A stretch of DNA of 64,000 nucleotides from Lutibacter litoralis (GTDB lineage: Bacteria; Bacteroidota; Bacteroidia; Flavobacteriales; Flavobacteriaceae): assembly GCF_014646675.1 (NCBI RefSeq), contig NZ_BMNS01000002.1, positions 310,001-374,000 on the forward strand, written 5' to 3'. Each line of letters starts with the position of its first letter. The stretch's first letter is position 1. The position numbers and the translations under genes were made by a program. Positions 1 through 8,965 of this stretch are shown here, in pieces. The notes under the pieces are model-generated. The model saw nothing but the letters and a program-made list of their open reading frames with translations, was not told the DNA's origin and searched no databases.

Positions 1-459
1 GTTGACAATGCGGCTATGCAACTTATATTAAACCCTAAACAATTTGATGTAATTTTAACTGAGAATATGTTTGGTGATATTTTATCTGATGAAGCTAGTG
101 TAATTTCAGGGTCTATTGGCTTATTAGCTTCTGCTTCAATTGGAATAAATTCTGCTATGTTCGAGCCAATTCATGGCTCATTCCCTCAAGCAAAAGGCAA
201 AAATATTGCCAATCCTTTAGCGGCAGTTTTATCGGCAGCAATGCTTTTAGATCATTTTCAATTACACGAAGAGGCAGAAGCAATTAGAACTGCAGTTGAA
301 AAATCTATTGAGTTAAACATAACCACACCAGATTTAAATAGTACAAATCATTTTTCAACAACAAACGTTGGGAGTTTTTTAAGCGATTTTATTTTAGATG
401 ATGAAAATACATTTTATAATAAAAATAATATTGACTTAGGGCAATCTACTATAATATAG
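1..459 (+). CDS. leuB: 3-isopropylmalate dehydrogenase, C-terminal part (cut by window edge)
   Basis: The reading frame is open from base 1 and gives the last 152 residues of a 3-isopropylmalate dehydrogenase, which oxidises and decarboxylates 3-isopropylmalate to 2-oxoisocaproate in leucine synthesis. The conserved stretch VDNAAMQL opens the fragment, followed by the metal-binding loop [20 protein letters not shown] and the cofactor loop [19 protein letters not shown]. Where many LeuB proteins have Asp in the cofactor loop (HGSAPD), this one has Gln. The N-terminal half, with the substrate-binding arginines, lies outside the window. A short tail after about residue 120 is rich in Asn and Asp. 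The next gene follows after 62 bases. Confidence 0.95.
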   Translation, partial: VDNAAMQLILNPKQFDVILTENMFGDILSDEASVISGSIGLLASASIGINSAMFEPIHGSFPQAKGKNIANPLAAVLSAAMLLDHFQLHEEAEAIRTAVEKSIELNITTPDLNSTNHFSTTNVGSFLSDFILDDENTFYNKNNIDLGQSTII

Positions 460-521
460 TTAACAGTTGGCAGTATTCAGTAATAGTTTGCATAATTAAT
501 AACTCGTAATTATAATTTTCT

Positions 522-1250
522 ATGGGGAAAAATCTTATTGAAGCAATTAATTACCGTCGCTCGGTTAGAGTATATGATAGTCAAAAAGAAATTGATTCTG
601 AAATAGTTAAAAAATGCATTCAGCAAGCTACACTCGCACCAACAAGTAGTAATATGCAATTATGGGAATTTCACCATATAACTTCAAAAGATATTTTAAA
701 AAAATTAGCAATCGCTTGTTTAAATCAAAATGCGGCAACCACAGCTAAACAAATGGTTGTAATTGTAGTTAGAAAAGATTTATGGAAACAACGTATAAAG
801 GCTAACTTAAATAATTTAAATGCCATTTATGGTGAAAAAAATAAAAGCGAATATAGTTCTAGAGAAAAATTTGCAAAAAACTATTACAGTAAACTAATGC
901 CTATAATTTACAGTGATTTTTTAGGCATTTTTGGATACCTAAAATTTGCTTTTTCTTGGCTTACAGGATTATTTAAACCAACGTATCGTCAGCTTAGAAA
1001 TTCTGACATGCGCATTGTTGCTCACAAAAGTGCTGGATTAGCAGCACAAACTTTTATGTTAAGTATGGCTGCTGAAAAATACGATACATGCCCAATGGAA
1101 GGAATAGATTCTTTACGGATTAAAAAACTATTAAAACTTCCATTAAGCAGCGAAATAAATATGGTTATTTCTTGTGGAATTAGAAAGCCTGAAGGAATTT
1201 ATGGGGAGCGTTTTAGAATCCCTTTTGAAAAAGTTTACCAACAATGGTAA
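522..1250 (+). CDS. Nitroreductase family FMN protein
   Basis: A 242-residue flavin oxidoreductase of the nitroreductase fold. The N-terminal segment NYRRSVRVYDSQ matches the FMN phosphate-binding RRSxR motif, and APTSSNMQLWEF is the usual second FMN contact. The C-terminal part carries EKYDTCPMEGID and SCGIRKPEGIYGERFR, also typical. The protein has an insertion around residues 105-165 with hydrophobic stretches (FLGIFGYLKFAFSWLTG) that could be a lid or membrane-touching loop. The family reduces nitro compounds, quinones or enones with NAD(P)H; the substrate cannot be told from sequence. It lies between leuB and cysE on the same strand. Confidence 0.88.
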   Translation: MGKNLIEAINYRRSVRVYDSQKEIDSEIVKKCIQQATLAPTSSNMQLWEFHHITSKDILKKLAIACLNQNAATTAKQMVVIVVRKDLWKQRIKANLNNLNAIYGEKNKSEYSSREKFAKNYYSKLMPIIYSDFLGIFGYLKFAFSWLTGLFKPTYRQLRNSDMRIVAHKSAGLAAQTFMLSMAAEKYDTCPMEGIDSLRIKKLLKLPLSSEINMVISCGIRKPEGIYGERFRIPFEKVYQQW

Positions 1251-1298
1251 TTAAACAAATTTAAATACGACAAAGAATTAGAAAGCTTTAAAAAAATT

Positions 1299-2087
1299 AT
1301 GACTGCAAAAGAGAGTATTATTCATAAAATAATATCGAGCGAAAATCGACCACACTTAAATTTCAGCTTAAAACATAAAACTGAAAAATTTACAGATAAC
1401 TTATTTCAAACTTTATTTGATGCTGAAACTTGCGTAGCTGAAAACATTGAACAATTAGAAATTGATTTTGATGAAATTTACAAATTAGCTTGTATAGTTG
1501 ATAAAGAATCCTGTAGCACTATTTGGAAAACATTTTTATCTAAACTTCCAGAAATTTTAGAAAACTTAAATTTAGACGCACTAGAATTGGTAAACAACGA
1601 TCCAGCTTCAAATACTATTGAAGAAGTTTACATGGCTTACCCTGGATTTTATGCAATTGCAATTTACCGTTTTAGTCACGAATTGCATTTACTAAAGACA
1701 CCTTTAATTCCAAGACTAATGAGCGAATATGCGCATAGCAAAACAGGGACTGACATTCATCCTGGAGCTACCATTGGAAACAGTTTTTTTATAGATCACG
1801 CAACTGGTACCGTAATTGGTGAAACTTGTATCATTAAAGACCATGTGAAAATTTACCAAGGAGTTACTTTAGGAGCATTGCAAGTTTCAAAAGAATTAAA
1901 AAATGTAAAAAGACATCCAACTGTTGAAGAAAATGTAACAATTTATGCCAACGCAACTATATTAGGAGGTAAAACTGTTATTGGCAAAAACAGTATAATT
2001 GGTGGTAACGTATGGATTACAGAATCAATTCCGGAAAATTCTTTGGTGTATCACAAAGCTGAAATTAGATTGAAACAAAAAAAATAA
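1299..2087 (+). CDS. cysE: Serine O-acetyltransferase
   Basis: Transfers acetyl from acetyl-CoA to L-serine, giving O-acetylserine, the first step of cysteine synthesis. The 262-residue protein has a helical N-terminal half (to about residue 140) and a left-handed beta-helix made of hexapeptide repeats from GTDIHPGATIGNSFFIDHATG onward; the His in FIDHATGTVIGETC is the expected catalytic base. The C-terminus is short, so Cys feedback may be weaker than in long CysE forms (inference). It ends three bases before the start of the cysteine synthase gene, so the two are surely cotranscribed and probably form a working pair. Confidence 0.95.
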   Translation: MTAKESIIHKIISSENRPHLNFSLKHKTEKFTDNLFQTLFDAETCVAENIEQLEIDFDEIYKLACIVDKESCSTIWKTFLSKLPEILENLNLDALELVNNDPASNTIEEVYMAYPGFYAIAIYRFSHELHLLKTPLIPRLMSEYAHSKTGTDIHPGATIGNSFFIDHATGTVIGETCIIKDHVKIYQGVTLGALQVSKELKNVKRHPTVEENVTIYANATILGGKTVIGKNSIIGGNVWITESIPENSLVYHKAEIRLKQKK

Positions 2088-2090
2088 CAA

Positions 2091-2978
2091 ATGACATCTA
2101 AACATTTATTCGATTTTATTGGAAACACTCCATTAGTAAAAGCCAAGAATATTTTATCAAAAGAAGGTGTTTCACTCTACCTTAAATTAGAAGGAAACAA
2201 TCCCGGAGGAAGTGTAAAAGATAGAGCTGCCTTCAATATGATTGCTACTGCCTTAGAAAGAGGTGATCTACAAAAAAACGACTATCTAATAGAGGCTACA
2301 AGCGGAAATACAGGAATTGCACTGGCTATGATTGCACAGCAATTTGGAATTAAAATTGAATTGGTTATGCCCGAAAATTCAACCAAAGAACGTGTACAAA
2401 CTATGCAGGCTTACGGTGCTAAAGTTACTTTAACTTCTAGCGATATTGGTATTGAAGGTTCTAGAATCTACGCCGAAAAAATGGTAGCAGAAAAAGGATT
2501 TAAAATGCTAAATCAATTTGCAAATGAAGATAATTGGAAAGCACATTACAAAACTACTGGTCCCGAAATCTGGAGAGATACCGATGGCGAAATAACACAT
2601 TTTGTTTCTGCTATGGGCACAACTGGAACCGTTATAGGAACTTCAACCTTCTTAAAAGAAAAAAACAAGAACATACAAATTATTGGTGCACAGCCAACAG
2701 ATAATTCTAAAATTCCTGGAATTAGAAAATGGTCTCCAGAATTTTTACCAAAAATATTCAATCCTAAAAAAGTAGATATCATTATTGAAGTTAGTGAAAC
2801 TGAAGCTCGAGAAATGACTAAAAGACTTGCAAAAGAAGAAGGAATTTTTGCAGGAATGAGCAGTGGAGGATCAGTTACAGCAGCTATAAAATTATCTAAA
2901 ACTATAGAAAAAGGAATTATAGTTGCCATTATTTGCGATCGTGGAGATCGTTATTTATCATCAGATTTATTTGAATAA
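2091..2978 (+). CDS. cysM: Cysteine synthase (O-acetylserine sulfhydrylase, CysM type)
   Basis: PLP enzyme that makes L-cysteine from O-acetylserine and sulfide or thiosulfate. At 295 residues it matches the short CysM/B-type length. Lys43 in GNNPGGSVKDRAA is the PLP-binding lysine, TSGNTGIALAMIA is the substrate-binding loop, and SAMGTTGTVIG is the phosphate-binding glycine loop. The residue run IPGIRKWSPEFLPKIF matches the lid region of CysM. It follows cysE with a three-base gap and completes a two-gene cysteine pathway. The next gene has its own promoter. Confidence 0.94.
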   Translation: MTSKHLFDFIGNTPLVKAKNILSKEGVSLYLKLEGNNPGGSVKDRAAFNMIATALERGDLQKNDYLIEATSGNTGIALAMIAQQFGIKIELVMPENSTKERVQTMQAYGAKVTLTSSDIGIEGSRIYAEKMVAEKGFKMLNQFANEDNWKAHYKTTGPEIWRDTDGEITHFVSAMGTTGTVIGTSTFLKEKNKNIQIIGAQPTDNSKIPGIRKWSPEFLPKIFNPKKVDIIIEVSETEAREMTKRLAKEEGIFAGMSSGGSVTAAIKLSKTIEKGIIVAIICDRGDRYLSSDLFE

Positions 2979-3030
2979 AACGTTGTAGCAACTATCCGTA
3001 TTTTAGATTGGATAGGAATGTCTTTTATTG

Positions 3031-3038
3031 TATTTTTG
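3031..3038 (+). promoter_or_regulatory. Bacteroidota -7 promoter element before the DegT aminotransferase gene
   Basis: TATTTTTG fits the TAnnTTTG -7 consensus, with a TTG about 20 bases upstream (3008-3010). Transcription would start near 3045, downstream of the possible ATG at 3018. This rules that ATG out and supports translation from 3066. Confidence 0.6.
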
Positions 3039-3065
3039 TTTGTTAGAATACATACAAATCTTACC

Positions 3066-4217
3066 ATGAAAAAAATTCAGATGGTTGACCTCCAAAGTCA
3101 ATACGCTAAAATTCAAGAACAAGTTGATTCAAAAATTTCAGAAGTTTTAAAATCTGCTGCCTATATAAATGGACCTGAAGTCCATTCATTTCAAAAAAAT
3201 TTAGAAACATATTTAGATGTAAAACACGTCATTCCGTGTGCGAATGGAACCGATGCGCTGCAAATTGCCATGATGGGTTTAGGACTAGAACCTGGTGATG
3301 AAGTAATTACAGCCGACTTTACATTTGCTGCAACTGTAGAAGTTATTGCGCTTTTACATTTAACACCTGTTCTGGTTGATGTTGAAAAAGATACTTTTAA
3401 CATGGATATTGCAGCATTAAAAAAAGCAATTACCTCAAAAACAAAAGCTATTGTACCTGTTCATTTATTCGGACAATGTGCAAATATGGAAGCCGTTTTG
3501 GAAGTTGCAAAAGAACACAACTTATTTGTAATTGAGGATACTGCACAAGCAATTGGAGCTAATTACACATTTAAAGATGGTACTAAAAAGAAAGCAGGAA
3601 CCATTGGAACTATTGGAACTACTTCTTTCTTTCCTTCTAAAAATTTAGGTTGTTATGGAGATGGAGGTGCAATTTTCACCGATGATGATGATTTAGCACA
3701 TACGATTAGAGGAATTGTTAACCATGGAATGTACAAGCGTTATTACCACGATGTTGTTGGTGTTAACTCTAGATTAGATAGTGTTCAGGCAGCTGTTTTA
3801 AATGTAAAATTACCACTTTTAGATGGGTATTGTGATGCTCGTAGAAAAGCAGCAATATTTTACAACAATGCATTTAAAAACAATGCAAATATTGTAACTC
3901 CTAAGACTGGAAATAGCTGTGAATTTATCTGTGAAAATTGTGATTGCCACGTTTTTCATCAATATACTTTGCAAATTTTAAATGGTAAAAGAAACGAATT
4001 ACACCAACATTTATTAGATAACGGAATTCCAAATGCTATCTACTACCCTGTCCCTTTACATAGTCAAAAAGCGTATGCAGACGAACGTTATAATGAAGCT
4101 GATTTTAAAGTTACCAATGAATTGATTGATACTGTAATTTCTTTACCAATGCATACAGAATTAGATGAAGAGCAATTAAATTTTATTTCTTCAACAATTT
4201 TAAATTTCGTTAAATAA
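3066..4217 (+). CDS. DegT/DnrJ/EryC1/StrS family sugar aminotransferase
   Basis: A 383-residue fold-type I PLP aminotransferase of the family that aminates keto-sugar nucleotides. Seen: ANGTDALQIAMMGLG (phosphate-binding region), DVEKDTFNMD, FVIEDTAQAIGA (the Asp contacting PLP) and SFFPSKNLGCYGDGGAI with the Schiff-base Lys. I start at 3066 (MKKIQMVDLQ) rather than 3018, because family proteins begin here and a promoter box lies between. An odd feature is a Cys-rich segment, NSCEFICENCDCHVFHQYT, where relatives usually run straight into HVYHQYT; it has four Cys in ten residues. Two bases separate it from galE, so both probably serve surface polysaccharide sugar synthesis. Confidence 0.9.
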   Translation: MKKIQMVDLQSQYAKIQEQVDSKISEVLKSAAYINGPEVHSFQKNLETYLDVKHVIPCANGTDALQIAMMGLGLEPGDEVITADFTFAATVEVIALLHLTPVLVDVEKDTFNMDIAALKKAITSKTKAIVPVHLFGQCANMEAVLEVAKEHNLFVIEDTAQAIGANYTFKDGTKKKAGTIGTIGTTSFFPSKNLGCYGDGGAIFTDDDDLAHTIRGIVNHGMYKRYYHDVVGVNSRLDSVQAAVLNVKLPLLDGYCDARRKAAIFYNNAFKNNANIVTPKTGNSCEFICENCDCHVFHQYTLQILNGKRNELHQHLLDNGIPNAIYYPVPLHSQKAYADERYNEADFKVTNELIDTVISLPMHTELDEEQLNFISSTILNFVK

Positions 4218-4219
4218 AG

Positions 4220-5230
4220 ATGAAAAAGATATTAGTGACAGGCGGGTTAGGTTTTATTGGATCCCATACCGTTGTAGAATTACAAAATGAAGGTTTTGAA
4301 GTTTTAATTATAGATAATTTGTCAAATACTTCTATAGAAGTTCTAGATAAAATTACTTCAATAACAGGAATAAAACCAACATATTTTAATATTGATTTAA
4401 AAAATCAGAAAAGTGTTAAAGATTTTTTTGCAGAGAATAGAGTAGATGGAGTTATTCATTTTGCAGCCTCAAAAGCCGTAGGAGAAAGTGTTCAAATGCC
4501 CTTAGAATATTACGAAAATAATATTGGTAGTTTGGTGTACATCCTTCAGGAAATGAAGACCAATAACTTAAACAATTTTATATTTAGTTCATCTTGTACT
4601 GTTTATGGACAAGCAGATGAATTACCTATTACCGAAAAAGCACCAATAAAACCTGCGGAATCTCCATATGGAAACACTAAACAAATAGGTGAAGAAATTA
4701 TTAAAGATACTACCAAAGTAACTGATTTAAAAGCAATTGCCTTAAGATATTTTAATCCTACTGGAGCGCACGAATCTGCAAAAATTGGAGAATTACCAAT
4801 TGGTGTTCCTCAAAATTTAATTCCATTTGTAGTACAAACTGCAGCTGGCATTAGAAAAGAATTATCAGTTTTTGGAAGCGATTACCCAACTCCAGACGGC
4901 ACTGCTGTTCGTGATTATATTCATGTAGTAGATTTAGCAAAAGCACATATTATTGCTTTAAAAAGATTGATTGACAACAACAATAAATCTCAATTCGAAG
5001 TTTTTAATTTAGGAACAGGTAAAGGAAATTCTGTATTAGAAGTAATTAAAACTTTTGAAAAAGTTACCGGTAAAAAAGTAAATTATAAATTGGTAGATCG
5101 AAGAGAAGGGGATATTACCGCGGCTTATGCAGATACAAATTTTGCTAACAAAGAACTTGGATGGAAAGCTGAATTAGGTTTAGATGCTGCTTTACTTTCT
5201 GCTTGGAAATGGCAAGAAACATTGGAATAA
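4220..5230 (+). CDS. galE: UDP-glucose 4-epimerase
   Basis: Interconverts UDP-glucose and UDP-galactose using tightly bound NAD. The 336-residue extended short-chain dehydrogenase starts with the Rossmann motif GGLGFIGSHTVVEL, has SSSCTVYG with the catalytic Ser/Thr region, and the catalytic Tyr and Lys in SPYGNTKQIGEEI. YFNPTGAHESAKIGE and RDYIHVVDLAKAH are typical of GalE and not of other epimerases. The length is normal. It is the second gene of a two-gene unit with the aminotransferase and is followed by a strong terminator. An epimerase acting on UDP-N-acetyl sugars is possible, but the sequence fits GalE best. Confidence 0.92.
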   Translation: MKKILVTGGLGFIGSHTVVELQNEGFEVLIIDNLSNTSIEVLDKITSITGIKPTYFNIDLKNQKSVKDFFAENRVDGVIHFAASKAVGESVQMPLEYYENNIGSLVYILQEMKTNNLNNFIFSSSCTVYGQADELPITEKAPIKPAESPYGNTKQIGEEIIKDTTKVTDLKAIALRYFNPTGAHESAKIGELPIGVPQNLIPFVVQTAAGIRKELSVFGSDYPTPDGTAVRDYIHVVDLAKAHIIALKRLIDNNNKSQFEVFNLGTGKGNSVLEVIKTFEKVTGKKVNYKLVDRREGDITAAYADTNFANKELGWKAELGLDAALLSAWKWQETLE

Positions 5231-5248
5231 ATAACAATTTTAAATTTG

Positions 5249-5291
5249 AAAAAAGGCTGACAAAAAATTAAAATTTTAGTCAGCCTTTTTT
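5249..5291. terminator. Bidirectional Rho-independent terminator between galE and fabD
   Basis: The arms AAAAAAGGCTGAC (5249-5261) and GTCAGCCTTTTTT (5279-5291) pair perfectly around a 17-base AT loop. There is a T tract after the right arm on the plus strand and an A tract before the left arm, so it can end transcription from galE and from the convergent fabD. Confidence 0.88.
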
Positions 5292-5316
5292 ATTTTAGTT
5301 TCGATTAATATAAGAA

Positions 5317-6198
5317 TTAGTTACCTGCTCCACTAGCGGTAACATTTCTATCTATTTTACGCATTAATCCTTGTAAAACTTTTCCAGGACCAACTTCAAC
5401 AAATTCAGTTCCTCCATCAGCAATCATAGCTTGTACACATTGTGTCCAACGTACAGGAGCCGTTAATTGTGCTATTAAATTTTCTTTAATTTCATCTGCA
5501 TTTGTAACCGCTTTTGCCACAACATTTTGATATACTGGACACATTGGCTCACTAAAAACTGTATTGTTAATAGCTTCAGCTAATTCTTCTCTAGCCGGCG
5601 CCATAAGAGGTGAATGAAACGCTCCACCAACTGGTAATTTTAATGCTCTTTTTGCTCCTTTTTCAGTAAGTGCAGCACATGCTTTGTCTATTGCTGTAAT
5701 TTCTCCTGAAATTACTAATTGCCCAGGGCAATTATAGTTAGCTGCAACCACCACTCCATCAATACTAGCACAAACCTCTTCAACAATGGTATCTTCTAAA
5801 CCTAATACTGCAGCCATTGTAGATTCTTGAGCTTCACACGCTTTTTGCATTGCTAAAGCTCTCTTAGAAACCAACTTAAGCCCGTCTTCAAAAGTTAACA
5901 CTCCATTGGCAACCAATGCAGAAAATTCACCTAAAGAATGACCCGCAACCATTTCTGGCTTAAAATCTTCTCCTAATGTTTTTGCTAAAATTACTGAGTG
6001 TAAAAAAATTGCAGGTTGTGTTACTTTAGTTTGTTTTAAATCTTCGGCAGAACCTTCAAACATAATGTCTGTTATAGAAAAACCTAAAATATTGTTTGCT
6101 TGTTCAAAAAGTTCTTGAGCTAACGGTGAGTTTTGATATAAATCTAAACCCATTCCTGTAAATTGTGCCCCTTGACCTGGAAATATGTATGCTTTCAT
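5317..6198 (-). CDS. fabD: ACP S-malonyltransferase
   Basis: Moves malonyl from CoA to acyl carrier protein for fatty acid synthesis in the cytoplasm. The 293-residue protein carries GQGAQ at residues 8-12, the nucleophile Ser88 in GHSLGEF, the catalytic His195 in GGAFHSPLM, and the C-terminal VEVGPGKVLQGLM. Length and order are normal for FabD. It is transcribed alone: the transporter gene diverges from it and a terminator lies downstream. A -7 box sits 35-42 bases upstream of the start. Confidence 0.95.
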   Translation of the reverse strand: MKAYIFPGQGAQFTGMGLDLYQNSPLAQELFEQANNILGFSITDIMFEGSAEDLKQTKVTQPAIFLHSVILAKTLGEDFKPEMVAGHSLGEFSALVANGVLTFEDGLKLVSKRALAMQKACEAQESTMAAVLGLEDTIVEEVCASIDGVVVAANYNCPGQLVISGEITAIDKACAALTEKGAKRALKLPVGGAFHSPLMAPAREELAEAINNTVFSEPMCPVYQNVVAKAVTNADEIKENLIAQLTAPVRWTQCVQAMIADGGTEFVEVGPGKVLQGLMRKIDRNVTASGAGN

Positions 6199-6232
6199 TT
6201 TATATATTTATTTCAATTCAAATTTCAAAAAG

Positions 6233-6240
6233 CAAAAATA
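6233..6240 (-). promoter_or_regulatory. -7 promoter element for fabD
   Basis: On the minus strand this reads TATTTTTG, an exact TAnnTTTG match, giving a predicted 5' leader of about 28 bases. A looser box TATATTCG at 6253-6260 on the plus strand could serve the divergent transporter gene. Confidence 0.5.
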
Positions 6241-6276
6241 AGAATAAATTACTATATTCGTATCAACTTGCTACTA

Positions 6277-6969
6277 ATGAATCCAAAACTAAAATCTGAA
6301 GCTTTCACAATCTATTTAATTTTAGCATCTATGTTTATTGCAGCACTGGTGGCTTCAAATTTAATTTTTCAGAAGTTTTTTTATTGGAATCCTTTTGGCT
6401 GGTATAGATTTGAACTTTCTGTTGGAATTTTACCTTACCCAATTACGTTTTTAATTACTGATATTATTTCGGAAATTTATGGACGGAAAAAAGCAAACCA
6501 AGTTGTAATTGCCGGGATTTTTGCTTCATTTTTTTCAATGTGTATTATTTTAATTGCAAATTTCACACCTGCAATTGACAGCTCACCAATTAACAATGAA
6601 ATTTTTACAAAAGTATTTGGATTATCGCCAATTGCTGTTTTAGCGTCTATGCTGGCCTATTTGTTTGCACAATTTGTTGATATTCGAATTTTTCATTTTT
6701 GGAAACGAAAAACCAATAGTAAACATTTATGGTTACGAAATAATTTTTCTACATTTTCTTCTCAGTTAATCGACACTTCAACCGTAGTAGGTTTATTATG
6801 TATTTTTAAGGTGTTGCCTTGGAGCCTATTTGGCTCGTTAGTTTTAAGTGGATTTTTATTTAAAATTATAATTGCACTTTTAGATACGCCAATTTTATAT
6901 TTTATTGTACACTTATTTAGAAAACGCTTTCATTTAAAACAAGGAGAAGAAATTAAACTACTCGACTAA
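6277..6969 (+). CDS. Queuosine precursor transporter (YhhQ/DUF165 family)
   Basis: Inner-membrane protein of about 230 residues with six hydrophobic segments; the family imports queuine precursors such as preQ0 and preQ1 for tRNA modification. Family features seen are LVASNLIFQKFF, LPYPITFLITDIISEIYGRKKAN, AYLFAQFVDIRIFHFWKR and RNNFSTFSSQLIDTSTVV. An ATG at 6163 is in frame, but it lies inside divergent fabD and the added 38 residues look non-coding. The ATG at 6277 follows a near-consensus -7 box. I saw no preQ1 riboswitch in the upstream gap. Confidence 0.88.
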   Translation: MNPKLKSEAFTIYLILASMFIAALVASNLIFQKFFYWNPFGWYRFELSVGILPYPITFLITDIISEIYGRKKANQVVIAGIFASFFSMCIILIANFTPAIDSSPINNEIFTKVFGLSPIAVLASMLAYLFAQFVDIRIFHFWKRKTNSKHLWLRNNFSTFSSQLIDTSTVVGLLCIFKVLPWSLFGSLVLSGFLFKIIIALLDTPILYFIVHLFRKRFHLKQGEEIKLLD

Positions 6970-7128
6970 TTTTGGCATATAATTTGCGATATTTCAATTA
7001 AATGGGTAACAAATTAAAAAAGTTATTGATTTAAAAATGTAAGTGAAACATAAAGTAAATGGTTAAGCCATCAATAAAAAGAAACATTTACATATTTAAA
7101 TAAAGATTAAAATAAATGATAACCCCAA

Positions 7129-8094
7129 TTATTTTAAAGGTCGTTTTTTTATCATTCCACCTTTAGTGTCTTTTATACTATTCATTATTATAAAAGCATC
7201 TTCATCTATTTTATCAATTTCAGTTTTAATTTTGGCAATTTCAAGTCGTGTTACAATGGTATAAAGAATATCAAAATCAGTAAGGTCTACTCCCTTTTTA
7301 CCAAAACCACCTTTTCCAGCGTACACAGTAACTCCACGTCCTAAACTTTCGGTTATCATTAATCTTATTTTTTCACTTTGACTAGAAATAATTGTAATAC
7401 TCGTGTATTCCTCAACACCTTCTATAATAAAATCAACAGTTTTTGCGGCTGCCATATATGTTAACATCGCGTACAAAGCAACTTCAATTGATAAAATATA
7501 AGCCCCAAAGGAAAATATAATAACATTACCAATTAAAATTATATCACCAATTGTAAGACCTGTTTTTTTACTTAAATAAATTGCCAACACCTCTGTTCCA
7601 TCAATAACAGCACCTCCTCTAATTGCCATTCCAATACCTCCCCCTAAGAAAAAACCTCCAAAAACAGCAATTAATAATTTATCTGATGTAATTAAAGGAT
7701 ATGGAATAAAATGCACTGTTAATGCTAAGGCTATAATTGCTAAAATACTTTTTATTGCAAATTGTTTTCCAATGTTGGAATACCCCAATATAATAAATGG
7801 CAAATTCACAATAATTATGAGTACAGATAGTGAAAAGCCTGTAGTTTCTGAAATTAATAAAGATATTCCCATTGCTCCACCATCAATAAAAGAATTTGGT
7901 AATAAAAACCCTTTTAAGCCAAAACCTGCAGAAACAACTCCTATTAAGATAAAAAATACTTCGCTGATACTATGAGAAATGCTCACCTCTATATTTTTAA
8001 CTTCTACAGAAAGTTTATTACGAGGTTTATCCCTATTTTTTTTGAATCTACGTTTTACTGCTTTAACAACTAGGTTATGTATAAATGCAATCAT
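7129..8094 (-). CDS. YitT family membrane protein (DUF2179 C-terminal domain)
   Basis: A 321-residue inner-membrane protein. A basic N-terminal tail (to about residue 40) is followed by five or six hydrophobic helices with the family signatures LKGFLLPNSFIDGGAMGIS, GGFFLGGGIGMAIRGGAVIDG and a YMAAAKTVDFIIEG segment. The last 85 residues form the soluble DUF2179 domain (GRGVTVYAGKGGF, DILYTIVTRLEI). The function is not established; transport or signalling roles have been suggested. It sits 26 bases downstream of the DUF2797 gene on the same strand and is probably cotranscribed. The 159 bases beyond its stop, up to 6970, hold nothing I recognise. Confidence 0.85.
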   Translation of the reverse strand: MIAFIHNLVVKAVKRRFKKNRDKPRNKLSVEVKNIEVSISHSISEVFFILIGVVSAGFGLKGFLLPNSFIDGGAMGISLLISETTGFSLSVLIIIVNLPFIILGYSNIGKQFAIKSILAIIALALTVHFIPYPLITSDKLLIAVFGGFFLGGGIGMAIRGGAVIDGTEVLAIYLSKKTGLTIGDIILIGNVIIFSFGAYILSIEVALYAMLTYMAAAKTVDFIIEGVEEYTSITIISSQSEKIRLMITESLGRGVTVYAGKGGFGKKGVDLTDFDILYTIVTRLEIAKIKTEIDKIDEDAFIIMNSIKDTKGGMIKKRPLK

Positions 8095-8120
8095 ATATTA
8101 TGTTACTTTTTATTTATTAA

Positions 8121-8918
8121 TTACTTAATTGTAATTATTACTCTAAAACCTTCATTATTTCTAACATTAAAAACGGTAGTGTCCTCAAATAATAAATACT
8201 GCCCTTTTATCCCTTTTAATTTTCCAGAATACACATGGGATTTTTCCAAATTTAAACTTTTAATTTTTTTAGGGTATTGTAAAACCGGATAATTTATCTC
8301 TGTAATTTTACCGTTATTTGCTAAAAAATATGGCTGGGCGTCTTCCGGAAGATATTGTTTTAATTTTTCTCTTGCTTCAATTAAGTCATCAGTTGAAATC
8401 TCATTTTTTAACATTTTTTGCCAACTTGTTTTATCGGCAACATGTTCTTTTAAAGCAACTTCAGTAATACCTGCTAAATACCTGTTTGGTACTTCTACAA
8501 TTTCAATAGCTTTTGATGCTCCTTGATCTATCCAACGTGTTGGAACTTGTGTTTTTCTAGTTACACCAACTTTCACATTACTTGAAAGTGCCAAATATAC
8601 AATATGCGGTTGTAATTGTACACTTTTCTCGTAATCTAAATCTCTATCCTCTATATCTTCATGTGCCGTACTTAATTCTGGCTTCATAATCCAATCTCCA
8701 ACCGCAGCACTATTATAGAAACAGTCGTAACAAAAACCCTGTCTAAATATTTTTTTTTCTTTACCGCAACACAAACATTGATACCCTTCAAAACTTAACT
8801 CAATGTTTTTATCTAATAATTGATTTAAAACTAAAAAATCATTTTCAACATCTAAATAATATTGAACTTGATAGTTAAGTTCTGTTTTCATTTTTTTTAG
8901 TACGGTTTGATATTGCAT
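8121..8918 (-). CDS. DUF2797 domain protein with zinc-ribbon-like Cys cluster
   Basis: A 265-residue protein of unknown function. It has a four-Cys cluster, CLCCGKEKKIFRQGFCYDC (about residues 48-66), that looks like a zinc knuckle, then PHIVYLALSSNVKVGVTRK and PTRWIDQGA. The stretch from VYLA to KVGVTR resembles the start of GIY-YIG-like folds, which is inference only. The C-terminal part (VYSGKLKGIKGQYLLFED) looks like a small beta-barrel. The start could be ATG 8918 or the internal ATG at 8891, since relatives often begin near MKTELNYQ. A -7 box at 8947-8954 would fit either. Confidence 0.75.
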   Translation of the reverse strand: MQYQTVLKKMKTELNYQVQYYLDVENDFLVLNQLLDKNIELSFEGYQCLCCGKEKKIFRQGFCYDCFYNSAAVGDWIMKPELSTAHEDIEDRDLDYEKSVQLQPHIVYLALSSNVKVGVTRKTQVPTRWIDQGASKAIEIVEVPNRYLAGITEVALKEHVADKTSWQKMLKNEISTDDLIEAREKLKQYLPEDAQPYFLANNGKITEINYPVLQYPKKIKSLNLEKSHVYSGKLKGIKGQYLLFEDTTVFNVRNNEGFRVIITIK

Positions 8919-8946
8919 CTAAAGTTTTTTATTAAATTTAACATTC

Positions 8947-8954
8947 CAAATATA
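8947..8954 (-). promoter_or_regulatory. -7 promoter element for the DUF2797-YitT unit
   Basis: Reads TATATTTG on the minus strand, an exact TAnnTTTG match about 29 bases before the upstream ATG at 8918. It lies in the 47-base divergent gap shared with the GH3 gene. Confidence 0.5.
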
Positions 8955-8965
8955 CTGATTATAAT

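Noticed and set aside
460-521. Sequence resembling short intergenic repeats (AGTTGGCAGTATTCAGTAAT and AACTCGTAATTAT)
   Set aside because: Similar tracts are common in Bacteroidota gaps, but a single degenerate copy is not enough to call a repeat.
2546-2929. 127-codon minus-strand frame inside cysM
   Set aside because: It lies wholly opposite a clear cysteine synthase gene and has no recognisable domain or promoter.
6199-6276. Possible preQ1 riboswitch before the queuosine precursor transporter
   Set aside because: The gap is short, lacks the conserved preQ1 core and A-rich tail, and contains promoter-like boxes instead.
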